NCBI GenBank assembly: GCA_035691305.1
Contig: DASSJF010000002.1
Location: forward strand, 1-36,926
Length of the DNA stretch: 36,926 nt
Direction: 5' to 3'
Origin: a bacterium
Lineage (GTDB): Bacteria; Sysuimicrobiota; Sysuimicrobiia; Sysuimicrobiales; Segetimicrobiaceae
The notes under the pieces: generated by a model
What the model saw: only the letters and a program-made list of their open reading frames with translations
Database searches by the model: none
What the model was told of the DNA's origin: nothing
Shown here: positions 9,780 to 18,437 of the stretch, piece after piece
Layout of the letters: each line of letters starts with the position of its first letter
Position numbering within the stretch: position 1 is the first letter of the stretch
Made by a program: the position numbers and the translations under genes

Positions 9780-10993
9780 GCCTCGGGCTGCTGCTCCGCG
9801 TCGCCTGGCAGGCGCTCCGCCGAAACGCGACGCGTTCGCTGCTGACGATGCTCGGCATCATCATCGGCGTCGGCGCCGTGATCACCTCGATGGCGATCGG
9901 ATCCGGCGCGCAGGCCGCCGTGCTCGCGCAGATCGAGAGCCTCGGCGCCAACCTGGTCGTGGTCATCCCGGGCGCGCAGAGCACGGGCGGCGTCAACCTG
10001 GGGGGCGGGAGCCGGACCACACTCAAGCTCGACGATGCGACGGCGGTCGCGAACGAAGTGCCGTCCGTCGGCTCGGCGGCGCCGCAGTCGTCGACCGGCG
10101 CGCAGGTGGTCGCGGGCGGAGCCAACTGGTTCACGTCGATTCAGGGCAGCACACCCTCGTGGACCGACGTTCGCAACTGGCAGGTGGCCACCGGACGCTT
10201 CTTCGACCAGACCGAGGTCACCCAGGAAGCGAAAGTGGCCGTCCTCGGCTCGACGGTCGCGCAGAACCTCTTCCCGAGCGGCTCGCCGGTCGGCGCGACG
10301 GTGGTCATCAAGAACGTGCCCTTCCGTGTGCTCGGCGTGATGACGTCCAAAGGGCAGTCGGGGTTTGGCCGCGACCAGGACGACTTCGTGATCGTGCCGA
10401 TCACGACGCTGCTCGATCGCCTGACGGGTCAGGCGTACGTCGGGCAGATTCTCGTTTCGGCCGGCACCCCCGAGGACGTCCCGGGGGTGATCGACGCGAC
10501 CGAGCGGCTGCTTCGGCTGCGACACCATCTCACGGCCGCCCAACCCGACGACTTCTCGGTGCGCAACATCGCCGACATCCAGCAGGTCCGGCTCGCCACC
10601 TCGCAGACCCAGGCGCTGCTGCTCGCCGGCATCGCGGTCGTCTCGCTCGTCGTCGGCGGCATCGGCATCATGAACATCATGCTCGTGTCGGTCACCGAGC
10701 GGACGCGGGAGATCGGACTGCGCATGGCGGTCGGCGCGCGCGGCCACGACATCCTGATGCAGTTCCTCGTCGAGGCGCTGACGCTGGCCTGCCTCGGCGG
10801 GCTGATGGGAATCATCATGGGGGTCGCGACGGCCCAGGGCGCCTCGGTGATGGCGCACTGGCCGACGCTCGTTTCGCCGATGTCGATCGTGCTCGGCTTC
10901 GTCTCGTCGCTTGCGGTCGGAGTGGTCTTCGGCTTCTACCCGGCGCAGCGCGCCGCCGCGCTCGATCCGATCGTGGCCCTGCGGTACGAGTAG
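9776..10993 (+). CDS. MacB/FtsX-type ABC transporter permease
   Basis: This 405-residue inner-membrane permease of the pump has the MacB architecture. An N-terminal transmembrane helix (about 22-43) is followed by a large periplasmic MacB_PCD domain (about 44-275). A C-terminal FtsX domain has three helices, including the conserved GGIGIMNIMLVSVTERTREIGLR segment region and AVGARGHDI. The protein ends in the family's typical DPIVALRYE. The ATG at 9776 overlaps the ATPase gene by 4 bases. With the TolC-like channel and MacA-like adaptor it should form a complete tripartite exporter for a drug, lipid or peptide; the substrate cannot be read from sequence. It is the last gene of the operon; only 3 bases separate its stop from that of the convergent acetyltransferase gene. 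Confidence 0.93.
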   Translation: MSLGLLLRVAWQALRRNATRSLLTMLGIIIGVGAVITSMAIGSGAQAAVLAQIESLGANLVVVIPGAQSTGGVNLGGGSRTTLKLDDATAVANEVPSVGSAAPQSSTGAQVVAGGANWFTSIQGSTPSWTDVRNWQVATGRFFDQTEVTQEAKVAVLGSTVAQNLFPSGSPVGATVVIKNVPFRVLGVMTSKGQSGFGRDQDDFVIVPITTLLDRLTGQAYVGQILVSAGTPEDVPGVIDATERLLRLRHHLTAAQPDDFSVRNIADIQQVRLATSQTQALLLAGIAVVSLVVGGIGIMNIMLVSVTERTREIGLRMAVGARGHDILMQFLVEALTLACLGGLMGIIMGVATAQGASVMAHWPTLVSPMSIVLGFVSSLAVGVVFGFYPAQRAAALDPIVALRYE

Positions 10994-10996
10994 GAC

Positions 10997-11467
10997 TTAG
11001 AGCGCCTTGCGGAAGTGTACGCACCGGTCGACGACGGCGTAGCCCAACGCCTCGTGGGCCCGCTGGGAGAGGTCGTTGTCGATCCACGTGTCGGAGGCCA
11101 TCTCCACGCACCCCCGGCCGCGCGCCCACTGCTCGGCGGCGGCGACGAGCCGGCGGCCGATGCCTTGACGCCGGTGCGGGGCGGCGACGTACCAGCCTTC
11201 GATGTAGCCCACGGCGCGTGCGGGATCGCAGCCCTCCGCGTGTGACCGCAGGCCGACTTCCAAGAATCCCACGAGCGGGCGGCCGGGCGCCTCGGCCACG
11301 AGGACGGCGAGCGGCATCGTGAGTTGAGCGCTGCCGTCGACGATCGCCGCAAGTTGCCGCGCGTGCTCGTCGACGGAGGCGGACGGCCACAGCGCCTCGC
11401 GCATCTTCGCCAACCCGGCGACATCCGACTGCCTGGCGAACCTGACGGCGACCCCGGCCGGTGCCAT
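10997..11467 (-). CDS. GNAT acetyltransferase resembling AAC(6') aminoglycoside N-acetyltransferases
   Basis: This 156-residue GNAT enzyme transfers an acetyl group from acetyl-CoA. The acetyl-CoA loop is R-x-x-G-x-G/A type (RRQGIGRR, about 99-106). Several blocks recall the AAC(6')-I group: LWPS near 27-30, EGCDP near 79-82, GYIEGWYV near 88-95, GCVEMASDTW near 119-128, and SQRAHEALGY near 134-143. The MASDT and Q-HxALG(F/Y) blocks are characteristic of aminoglycoside 6'-acetyltransferases as I remember them, so drug acetylation is a specific hypothesis. The ATG at 11467 follows a GAGGTGAGG site. A TTG nine codons upstream (11494) is possible but poorer. It converges on the efflux operon. 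Confidence 0.85.
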   Translation of the reverse strand: MAPAGVAVRFARQSDVAGLAKMREALWPSASVDEHARQLAAIVDGSAQLTMPLAVLVAEAPGRPLVGFLEVGLRSHAEGCDPARAVGYIEGWYVAAPHRRQGIGRRLVAAAEQWARGRGCVEMASDTWIDNDLSQRAHEALGYAVVDRCVHFRKAL

Positions 11468-11618
11468 CCACCTCACCTCATGTTCGGCACACAATCGTCT
11501 TTCTTACTATAACGAGGGCGGACCGCGGAGAGGGAGAATCTCCCAACGGACATTACATGGCGCCGTCCACGGGCCCTTCGATCGGCACCGACTCAACGCT
11601 CGGGACGGGAGGAACGAA
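11468..11618. promoter_or_regulatory. Divergent promoter region between the AAC(6')-like and ThDP-enzyme genes
   Basis: A short AT-rich patch at 11500-11513 contains TATAAC on the plus strand (11508-11513) and TATAGT on the minus strand (11511-11506). Each is a plausible -10 element for one of the two diverging genes. No good -35 match is present at normal spacing on either side. A GGGAGGA ribosome-binding site at 11607-11613 sets the TTG start at 11619. Promoter function is inferred from position and composition. Confidence 0.4.
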
Positions 11619-13229
11619 TTGGCTACGAACGCCGAGGCCATCGCCGCGGTGCTGGCGGACGCCGGCATCGACCACGCTTTCGGACTGCCGGGCGGCGAGA
11701 TCACCGTGCTCATCGAGGCGTGCCGCCGCGCGGGCATCCGATTCTACCTCACGGGCCACGAGGCAAGCGCCGCGTTTATGGCGGATGTGACCGGCCAGAT
11801 CACCGGACGCCCCGGCGTCTGCATGGCGACGCTCGGACCCGGCGCGATGAACCTCGGCCTCGGGGTCGCGAACGCGCTGCTCGACCGCTCGCCGGTCGTG
11901 GCGATCACCGCAGACCTCTCCACCGCGATCGCACCGCATTTCCCGCACCAGCGCCTTCCGCTCGGGCGGCTCTTCGGCGCCATCGCCAAGGCGAGCGCCA
12001 CCGTGGACGGCCGGGGGACCGGCGACCTCGCGCGCCGCGCGATCGCCCTCGCCGCGAGCGCGCCTCCCGGCCCGGTGCACCTTGCGCTGCCGAGCAACCT
12101 CGCCCCGGCCGCGGAGTCCGCCGGCGCGGCCTCCGATCTCGCGCTCCTGCATCCGGGCGGTACGCCGTCTCCGGGCGCGGCCGAGAATTCGGCGCCGGCC
12201 CTCGCCGAAGCCCGGGACCTGCTCGGCGGCGCGGAGCGCCCGCTCATCGTGGTCGGCCTCGGCTGTACCCCGGCCGACGCGCCGGCGCTGCGCGCGTTTG
12301 CGGACCGTACGGGATGGCCCTTCATCGTGACGCCGAAAGCAAAAGGCATGTTACCCGAAGACGGGCCCGGGTTCCTCGGCGTGGTCGGCGGGATGGCGAT
12401 CGACGGCGCCGTGATGGAGACGGTCGAGCAGGCCGATGTCCTGCTGGGCGTGGGCTTCGATCCCGTCGAGTGCGACAAGGACTGGTACGTCCGGAGCCGG
12501 ATCGTGAACCTCTCGCGCGCTTCTACGGCCGAGGGCGCGTACCGGCCGGTCGAACCGCTCGGCGGCATCGCCGAGTCCCTCGCCGCCCTCGGCGGCGTTC
12601 GCCCCCGCCGCTGGTCCGAGTCCGTGCTGGCCGCCGCCCGCGCGCGGATTCGCCCCGAGCCGCTCGCCTTCCCGGACCCCGCGGGGATCAGCCCGCTCGC
12701 CGCGCTGCGCGCGCTGCGCGACGCCGCGCCGCACGACACGGTGCTCACGTGCGACGTGGGCTCGCACAAGTACTACTGCGGGCAGTTCTGGACGTCGTAC
12801 GAGCCGCAGACGTTCTTCATGTCGAACGGACTCTCCGGCATGGGATACGGCGTACCGGCGGCGATCGCGGCCAAGCTGGAGCTCCGCGGGCGCCCCGTGC
12901 TCGCCGTGACCGGCGACGGCGGCCTCTCGATGATGCTGCACAACCTGACGTTCCTTCGTCAGTACGAGGTCGCGGTGACGATCGTCTGCTTCGTCGACGC
13001 GAGCCTCAGCCTGATCCGCGTCGGGCAGCGCCGCCGGGGCTTCGACCCGTACGGCGTCGATTTTCCGCCGCCCCGGTTCGAGGAGATCGCGCGCGGGTTC
13101 GGGATCGAGGGCGTGCGCGCCGAGTCCACGGATGCGCTGCGCCGCGCGGTCGCCGCGGCGTTGGGGTCCGGCCGCCCCGCGGTCATCACCGTGCCGATCG
13201 ACGGCCGGGAATACAATACCTACTGCTGA
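11619..13229 (+). CDS. Thiamine-diphosphate enzyme of the acetolactate synthase / decarboxylase fold
   Basis: This 536-residue ThDP-dependent enzyme has the three-domain IlvB-like plan. The N-terminal Pyr domain has the cofactor-activating Glu E48 in GHEASAAFMAD. A central domain (about 190-325) follows, then a C-terminal PP domain with the metal-binding GDG at 432-434. The second metal-ligand position is Asp (D460 in VDASLSLI) rather than the Asn of typical biosynthetic acetolactate synthases. No small regulatory subunit gene is adjacent, which argues against a dedicated branched-chain biosynthetic enzyme. Members of this fold decarboxylate or ligate 2-oxo acids. The start is TTG with a GGGAGGA site. 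Only 22 bases separate it from the transporter binding-protein gene, so it probably acts on, or downstream of, what that transporter imports. Confidence 0.85.
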   Translation: MATNAEAIAAVLADAGIDHAFGLPGGEITVLIEACRRAGIRFYLTGHEASAAFMADVTGQITGRPGVCMATLGPGAMNLGLGVANALLDRSPVVAITADLSTAIAPHFPHQRLPLGRLFGAIAKASATVDGRGTGDLARRAIALAASAPPGPVHLALPSNLAPAAESAGAASDLALLHPGGTPSPGAAENSAPALAEARDLLGGAERPLIVVGLGCTPADAPALRAFADRTGWPFIVTPKAKGMLPEDGPGFLGVVGGMAIDGAVMETVEQADVLLGVGFDPVECDKDWYVRSRIVNLSRASTAEGAYRPVEPLGGIAESLAALGGVRPRRWSESVLAAARARIRPEPLAFPDPAGISPLAALRALRDAAPHDTVLTCDVGSHKYYCGQFWTSYEPQTFFMSNGLSGMGYGVPAAIAAKLELRGRPVLAVTGDGGLSMMLHNLTFLRQYEVAVTIVCFVDASLSLIRVGQRRRGFDPYGVDFPPPRFEEIARGFGIEGVRAESTDALRRAVAAALGSGRPAVITVPIDGREYNTYC

Positions 13230-13251
13230 GATGCGCGAGGAGGGGGCGGCG

Positions 13252-14832
13252 ATGAAGCGGTTGCGGCGTCGGGAGCTGTTGAGAGAGGGCGCGCTGCGGT
13301 CCGCGGCGGCCGCGGTCGTCGTGGGGTCGGCGCCGTTGGCGATTCTCGGGGCGCCCCGGCGCGCGTCGGCCGCGGTGCCGAGGGAGCAGACCTTCGTCGT
13401 CGCCGACGGCACCGAACCCAACAGCCTCGAGCCCGCGGTCGGCACCGGCCCGTTCCAGGCGATCATGAACGCGATGTACGACGGCTTGGTGACCTGGAAC
13501 AACAAGGGGCAGGTCGTGCCGGCGCTCGCCACCTCGTGGAAGGCGAGCGCCGACGGCCGGAGCTGGACGTTTGGGCTGAGGCCCGGGGTCAGGTTTCATG
13601 ACGGCACGCCCTTCAACGCCGAGGCGGTCCGCGCGACGTTCGACCGGATCTTCGACAAGAGCGTGCCCGCGACGCGCCGCGGCAACTACCTCCTGATCAA
13701 AGAAGTCGCCGCGGTCGACGACCGCACGGTCCGCTTCACAACGGACCCGCCGAATCCGGATTTTCCGCTCTTGATGGCGGACGTCTCGGCGAAGATCATC
13801 AGCCCCGCGGCCGTCAAGCAGTACGGCCAGGACTTCGGCCGCCACCCCGTGGGAACGGGGCCGTTCAAGTTCGAGGAGTGGATCCCGAACGATCACGTCT
13901 CGGCCGCGGCCAACCCGGACTACTGGGGCCCCAAGCCGCGCGTGCGCCGCATCGTCTACCGGCCGATTCCGGAGCCGGCCGCGCGGGTGGTGGTGTTGAA
14001 GACCGGCGAGGCCGACGCCGTGCTCAACCTGCCGCCGGCAGACGTGCCGGCGCTCCGGCAGACGTCGGGCCTTTACCTGCGCGCGGAACCGAGCCAGACG
14101 ATCGCCGAGCTCGAGACGGCCGACACGAAACCGCCGTTCTCCGATGTGCGGGTGCGCCGGGCGCTCAACATCGCAATCGACAAGGACGCGATCATCAAGG
14201 GCATCATGAAGGGCTTCGCCCGGCCGCTCAACAGTCCGGGCGTGCCGGGGCTGTGGGGCAGCTTCGATTTTCCGCCGTTCCACTACGATCCCGAGCGCGC
14301 GAAGCGCATGCTTGCCGAGGCCGGCTACGGTTCCGGCATGCGCGTGACCGTGAATCTCACCAGCGGCCGGTGGGCCGGCGATACGCAGGTCGTGCAGGCC
14401 GTGCAGGGCTACTGGGCCAACGTCGGGGTGCAGATGACGATCCGCGAGATGGCGTTCGCCGATCTGCTGGCGTTCAGCTCCTCCGACCCGGACAACCGTC
14501 CCGGCACCGCGACCTGTCTGCTGAAGGGCAGCCCCTACATCGACTATCACCTCTACCGGATGTACGACTCCGCGGCCACGAACGTCCCCGCGACGCAGCA
14601 GCGGACGGGCTACGCCAACCCGAAGGTCGATGCGCTGATCGCGGCGGAGCGCCGCACGTTCGACCCGGAGAAGCGCCTGCCGATCCTCAAGGAGGCGCAG
14701 CGCCTGGTCTGGGACGACCAGCCGATCGTGTACCTGCTGCAGCTCGTCAACATCTGGGGCGCGCGGAACGGGACGTCGGGCTTCACCGTGCTGCCGACCG
14801 GTGAGTTCGTGCCGGGCCGGCTCGCGCGCTGA
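13252..14832 (+). CDS. Peptide/nickel-type ABC transporter substrate-binding protein (SBP family 5)
   Basis: This 526-residue periplasmic binding protein has DppA/OppA architecture. An RRRELL motif in a positively charged N-terminus, followed by an Ala-rich stretch ending ASAA near residue 41, suggests Tat-type export. The mature part has the family markers SLEPAVGTGPFQ, FGLRPGVRFHDGTPF and GTGPFKFEEW. The start at 13252 has GAGGAGG 8 bases upstream; an in-frame ATG at 13231 lacks a good site. It follows the ThDP enzyme by 22 bases and precedes two permeases. The family binds peptides, but many members take up other amides, opines or glycosides, so the ligand is open. Confidence 0.92.
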   Translation: MKRLRRRELLREGALRSAAAAVVVGSAPLAILGAPRRASAAVPREQTFVVADGTEPNSLEPAVGTGPFQAIMNAMYDGLVTWNNKGQVVPALATSWKASADGRSWTFGLRPGVRFHDGTPFNAEAVRATFDRIFDKSVPATRRGNYLLIKEVAAVDDRTVRFTTDPPNPDFPLLMADVSAKIISPAAVKQYGQDFGRHPVGTGPFKFEEWIPNDHVSAAANPDYWGPKPRVRRIVYRPIPEPAARVVVLKTGEADAVLNLPPADVPALRQTSGLYLRAEPSQTIAELETADTKPPFSDVRVRRALNIAIDKDAIIKGIMKGFARPLNSPGVPGLWGSFDFPPFHYDPERAKRMLAEAGYGSGMRVTVNLTSGRWAGDTQVVQAVQGYWANVGVQMTIREMAFADLLAFSSSDPDNRPGTATCLLKGSPYIDYHLYRMYDSAATNVPATQQRTGYANPKVDALIAAERRTFDPEKRLPILKEAQRLVWDDQPIVYLLQLVNIWGARNGTSGFTVLPTGEFVPGRLAR

Positions 14833-14844
14833 GGGCGGCCGCCC
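14833..14844. repeat. 12-bp GC palindrome between binding-protein and permease genes
   Basis: GGGCGGCCGCCC directly follows the TGA of the binding-protein gene and occupies most of the 18-base gap before the permease ATG at 14851. As a perfect palindrome without a loop it is a weak hairpin former. No convincing ribosome-binding site remains for the permease. It could damp translation or stabilise the upstream message, which would fit the usual excess of binding protein over permease; this is inference. Confidence 0.4.
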
Positions 14845-14850
14845 GGCGCG

Positions 14851-15771
14851 ATGCTCCGCCACATCGCGGAGCGCCTGCTGTGGGCCGTCCCGGTCCTGCT
14901 CGGCGTTTCGCTCATCGTCTTCGGCATCCTGAAGGCGATTCCGGGTGACGCGGCGGCGGTGATGGCCGGCGCCGACGCGACGGCCGCGGACGTGCAGGCG
15001 ATCCGCGTAGCACTCGGGTTGGATCAGCCCGTCTACGTGCAGTACGCCCGCTGGCTCGGGCGGTTCGTGCGGTTCGACCTCGGCCGTTCCGCCGTGACCC
15101 GGCGCCCGGTCGCCTACGAGATCGCAACACGCGTCGGCCCGACCGCCGAGCTTGCCGCGGCGGCGATGGCGTTCGCGGCCGCGGCCGGGCTCACCGCGGG
15201 CATCACGTCCGCCACCCACCAGCACTCCGCGTGGGACGCCGCCGCGTCCGTCGCGACCGCGCTCGGCATCTCGGTGCCGATCTTCTGGCTCGGCCTCATG
15301 CTGATGATGCTGTTCTCGGTGTCGCTGCGCTGGCTGCCGAGCACCGGCGCCGGCACGGCGGCCCAGCTGGTCCTGCCGGCGCTGACCCTCGGCGCGGCGA
15401 CGGCGGCGACGGTCGCGCGCCAGGCCCGCGCCGCGATGCTGGACGTGCTGCGCCAGGACTACCTCCGCACGGCGCTGGCGAAGGGCGTCGCGCGCGGGAC
15501 GCTCGTGCTGCGCCACGCGTTCCGCAACGCCGTCATCCCGATCGTCACCGTGCTCGGCCTGCAGCTCGGGTACCTGCTGGCCGGCACCGTGCTGACGGAG
15601 ACCGTGTTCGCCCGCCCCGGCCTCGGCCGCCTTGTCGTGGACGCGATCCGCACCAGGGACATCGCGGTCGTGCAGGCTACCGTGATGTTGTTCTCCGTCA
15701 CCTTCATCGCCGTCAACCTGGCCGTCGATCTGCTGTACGCCTACCTCGACCCGAGGATCCGCTTTGACTGA
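14851..15771 (+). CDS. dppB: Peptide/nickel-type ABC transporter permease DppB
   Basis: This 306-residue inner-membrane permease has about six helices. The N-terminal RHIAERLLWAVPVLLGVSLIVF segment and GLDQPVYVQYARWLG region are characteristic of DppB/OppB. The cytoplasmic coupling loop (EAA-type, ATPase contact) lies near residues 207-230 with DYLRTALAKGVARG. The last residues DPRIRFD close the family pattern. It pairs with the next gene, which begins inside its last 8 bases. No ATPase genes are adjacent, so the transporter would need ATPases encoded elsewhere. Confidence 0.93.
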   Translation: MLRHIAERLLWAVPVLLGVSLIVFGILKAIPGDAAAVMAGADATAADVQAIRVALGLDQPVYVQYARWLGRFVRFDLGRSAVTRRPVAYEIATRVGPTAELAAAAMAFAAAAGLTAGITSATHQHSAWDAAASVATALGISVPIFWLGLMLMMLFSVSLRWLPSTGAGTAAQLVLPALTLGAATAATVARQARAAMLDVLRQDYLRTALAKGVARGTLVLRHAFRNAVIPIVTVLGLQLGYLLAGTVLTETVFARPGLGRLVVDAIRTRDIAVVQATVMLFSVTFIAVNLAVDLLYAYLDPRIRFD

Positions 15772-16666
15772 ACAGGCGGTTTCCGGCCGTCCCCGATTCG
15801 CGCCCGCCGCGCGCGCGGCCGCGGCGCCGGCGAGTCCGTGGGTCCGCGCGGCGCGCAGCTTCTTCCGCCGGCCGGCGGCGGTGGCGGGGCTCGCGGTGCT
15901 GGTGCTGGCGGTCGTGGTCTCCGCGGCGGCGCCGTGGCTCTCCCCGCACCCGCCCAATCTCGTCGACGTCGCCAACCCCGGAGCGCCGCCGTCGTGGACG
16001 CACCCGCTCGGCACCGACGAGCTCGGCCGGGATATCACGAGCCGGCTGCTGTGGGGCGGGCGCAACACGCTGCTGATCACGCTCGGCGCGGTCGCGCTCG
16101 CGTTCATCGCGGGCTCCGCGCTCGGCGTCGTCGCCGGGTATTACGGCGGGTTCGGCAGCACGGTGATCATGCGCGCCATGGACGTCCTGCTGGCGATCCC
16201 GGGGTTTCTCCTGGCCGTGGCGGTGATCGCCGCGCTCGGCGTGGGGATGGGCAACGTGATCGTCGCGATCGGCATCAACTCGATCCCGCCGTTCGCGCGC
16301 ATCGCGCGCGGGTCGACGCTGCTCGCGCGGCAGGAGGTCTATGTGCAGGCGGCGCAGGCGCTCGGCGCCGGCGAAGGGACGGTCATGATGCGGCACATCT
16401 TCCCGAACATCCTCTCGCCGCTCGTTGTGCAGTCGACGCTGCGCCTCGCGACCGCGATCCTCACGGCCTCCGGGCTGAGCTTCCTCGGCCTCGGCGTGCA
16501 GCCGCCGGCCGCGGAGTGGGGCGCCATGCTGAGCGTCGGCCGCAACTACATCACGAGCAGCCCGCAGCTCGCCGTCATTCCCGGCATGGCGATCCTCGTC
16601 GTGACGCTGGCGTTCAACGTGGTCGGGGACGCCGTGCGGGACGCGCTCGATCCCCGCGAGCTGTAA
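15764..16666 (+). CDS. dppC: Peptide/nickel-type ABC transporter permease DppC
   Basis: This 300-residue second permease has the DppC pattern. It has an N-terminal cytoplasmic tail, a first helix (about 45-63), the conserved HPLGTDELGRDITSRLLWGGR segment region, and a coupling loop near 190-215 with YVQAAQALGAGEG. It ends with VGDAVRDALDPREL, typical of the family. The chosen start is the TTG at 15764, overlapping dppB by 8 bases. A GTG at 15837 is possible but would remove part of the N-terminal tail. It is the last gene of the set and is followed by a convergent hydrolase gene. Confidence 0.92.
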   Translation: MTEQAVSGRPRFAPAARAAAAPASPWVRAARSFFRRPAAVAGLAVLVLAVVVSAAAPWLSPHPPNLVDVANPGAPPSWTHPLGTDELGRDITSRLLWGGRNTLLITLGAVALAFIAGSALGVVAGYYGGFGSTVIMRAMDVLLAIPGFLLAVAVIAALGVGMGNVIVAIGINSIPPFARIARGSTLLARQEVYVQAAQALGAGEGTVMMRHIFPNILSPLVVQSTLRLATAILTASGLSFLGLGVQPPAAEWGAMLSVGRNYITSSPQLAVIPGMAILVVTLAFNVVGDAVRDALDPREL

Positions 16667-16741
16667 AGGCAGCCCGCCGCGCGGCCGGTGGGGTTGGGGA
16701 ACACGGCGGCGGGGCGGCCGCTCACGTACGACGGGGGAGGC

Positions 16742-18412
16742 CTAGCCCAGCCGCTCGAGGCACGCCTCGACGTGCCGGCACGCTTCCTGGATCGCAGCGG
16801 TGACCGCGTTGCGCCCGCGCACGAGGTCCACGCGCAGGAACTTCGCCTCGTCACCGCCGGCCGGCAGCGCGGCGAGGCGTCTCACCGCGGCCAGTCGCGG
16901 CAGAAACGGCGTTTCGAGCGCCGGGTCGTGCGCGAACGGCCCCGTGGAAGTGTAGATCGCCGGGATCAGCGCGCGCCCCACCTGCCGCAGACAGGTGTTG
17001 ATCGACCGCGCGGCGGCCCCGCCTTTGACGTCCACGGCCGCCCGGGTCAACCGGTCGCACAACGCCTCCAGCCGGGCCGCGGCCGCGGGAGCCGGGGCCA
17101 GGTCGAAATCGGGTGCCGCCTGCTGCAGCTCCTCGAGGCTCTTCCGGAGGTCGCGCGCCGCCGCGCCGTAGTCGAGCGGGAGGACCGGATCTTCGAGAAG
17201 GCTTGAGATCGCCCGCACGAAGACCCTGGTGTCGCGCACGAGCCGGGCCGGATCGATTTTGTCGAGCGTGTCGTGCGGTGTGTGCCACCACCAGCCGAGG
17301 CTGCCGTCCGTTTGGTGCGAGACCGAGCCGAGCAGCGACGGCACGCCGGCCCCGAGGAACGACTGGTCGGAGTTGCGGCCCACGCGCTTGGCGTCGAGGA
17401 TCGCGTTCGCGGCCTCTTTCACGGCCCGGATGCCGAGCGGCGCGGTCTCGGGCATCGAGTTGGTTGCGAACGTGTCCGCGTCGACGCCGCCGAGCGAATC
17501 GACGTTGACGTGACAGACGCAGCGCTCGGCGAGCTCGGCCCAGTTTGCGTCGGCGTACCACGCCGACGATGAATAGCGGCCGTGCGAGTGCCCCGACCAA
17601 AACGCGAGCCGCAGCCCCCGCCGGAACCCGGCGCGGTCCGGCGCGAGCACACGCGCCACCTCGAGCATCGCGGCGTTCGCGCTGCCGTTGTCCATCGCGC
17701 CGAGGTACCAGCCGTCGAGGTGGCCGGAGAACAGCACGAACGTCCCGTCCGCCTCGGCGTGGCCCGCCGCGAGATCGCCGATCACGATCGGCGTCCGGGT
17801 CCACCCGGTCTCGACCTCCGCGGTGAATTGGATCTCGATCCGGCCGCGCGCGCAGAGGGCGCGCAGCGCTTCGCCGTCCGCCTTGTCCACGGAGAGCAGG
17901 TGCACCCGCGGCAGCGCGCCCACCGTGCCCTCCGACGGGTTGCCCCAGATCGGCGAGCAGCACATCTCGTGGGCCACGCGGCCGCTGATGCAGACGATCC
18001 CAAGGACGCCGGCCCGGGTCGCGTTGACCGCGTGCGCCGGGGTGGCCCGGCCCTCGACGAGGGCCACCTTACCGGTTGCGCCCGCCGTCGCGTACTCCTC
18101 CGCGGAGCCCTTGCCCGCGTACACGAGTTCCGCGGCGACGGCGTGCCCGCCGGTCGGAACGCCCATCGAATGGGTGATGCACGGCAGGTTGCGCGATTCG
18201 GGCGCGGTGACCCGCAGCGAGGCCGCGCGCGGCAGGCTGATGTAGGCGTCATGCACGATCGTCTGCGCCGCGAAACCGAACGCGCGCAGCCGGTCCTCCA
18301 CGTAGGCCGCGGCCTCGCGCTCGTCCTGCGAGCCGGAGAGGCGGGTCCATCGGGCGATCGTGCGGTTGAACTCGGTGAGTTGGGCCTGCGAAACGGAGTC
18401 GAGGGCGGTCAC
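16742..18412 (-). CDS. M28-like metallohydrolase with PA-type insert and GHSHGRYS motif
   Basis: This 556-residue protein has the M28 aminopeptidase fold with a protease-associated-like insert (about 90-200). Metal-ligand equivalents are visible at H231 (FSGHLDGW), bridging D241 (AMDNGSANAAMLE), D305 (NVDSLGG) and H377 (WWWHTPHDTLDKID). The position normally holding the catalytic Glu-Glu pair (WGAEE-type) reads FWSGHSHGRYSSS at 271-283, so both glutamates are replaced. No signal peptide is evident, so it is probably cytoplasmic. The GTG at 18412 has a strong AGGAGGAGACC leader. It is divergent from a paralogue with the same motif. Hydrolysis of a peptide-like or amide bond is likely but chemically uncertain given the changed site. 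Confidence 0.85.
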   Translation of the reverse strand: MTALDSVSQAQLTEFNRTIARWTRLSGSQDEREAAAYVEDRLRAFGFAAQTIVHDAYISLPRAASLRVTAPESRNLPCITHSMGVPTGGHAVAAELVYAGKGSAEEYATAGATGKVALVEGRATPAHAVNATRAGVLGIVCISGRVAHEMCCSPIWGNPSEGTVGALPRVHLLSVDKADGEALRALCARGRIEIQFTAEVETGWTRTPIVIGDLAAGHAEADGTFVLFSGHLDGWYLGAMDNGSANAAMLEVARVLAPDRAGFRRGLRLAFWSGHSHGRYSSSAWYADANWAELAERCVCHVNVDSLGGVDADTFATNSMPETAPLGIRAVKEAANAILDAKRVGRNSDQSFLGAGVPSLLGSVSHQTDGSLGWWWHTPHDTLDKIDPARLVRDTRVFVRAISSLLEDPVLPLDYGAAARDLRKSLEELQQAAPDFDLAPAPAAAARLEALCDRLTRAAVDVKGGAAARSINTCLRQVGRALIPAIYTSTGPFAHDPALETPFLPRLAAVRRLAALPAGGDEAKFLRVDLVRGRNAVTAAIQEACRHVEACLERLG

Positions 18413-18437
18413 GGTCTCCTCCTTGCGCGGGATCTCC

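Noticed and set aside
13083-13229. ThDP enzyme lacking a metal-ligand Asn
   Set aside because: The second ligand position holds Asp (VDASL), a substitution I recall from catabolic acetolactate synthases such as AlsS, so the site is probably intact.
13186-16107. A minus-strand open frame of nearly 1,000 codons opposite the binding-protein and permease genes
   Set aside because: Its translation is low-complexity, rich in Arg, His, Gly and Asp, and matches no family. It runs antisense to clear dppA/dppB/dppC genes; such frames are expected from the high-GC third-position bias.
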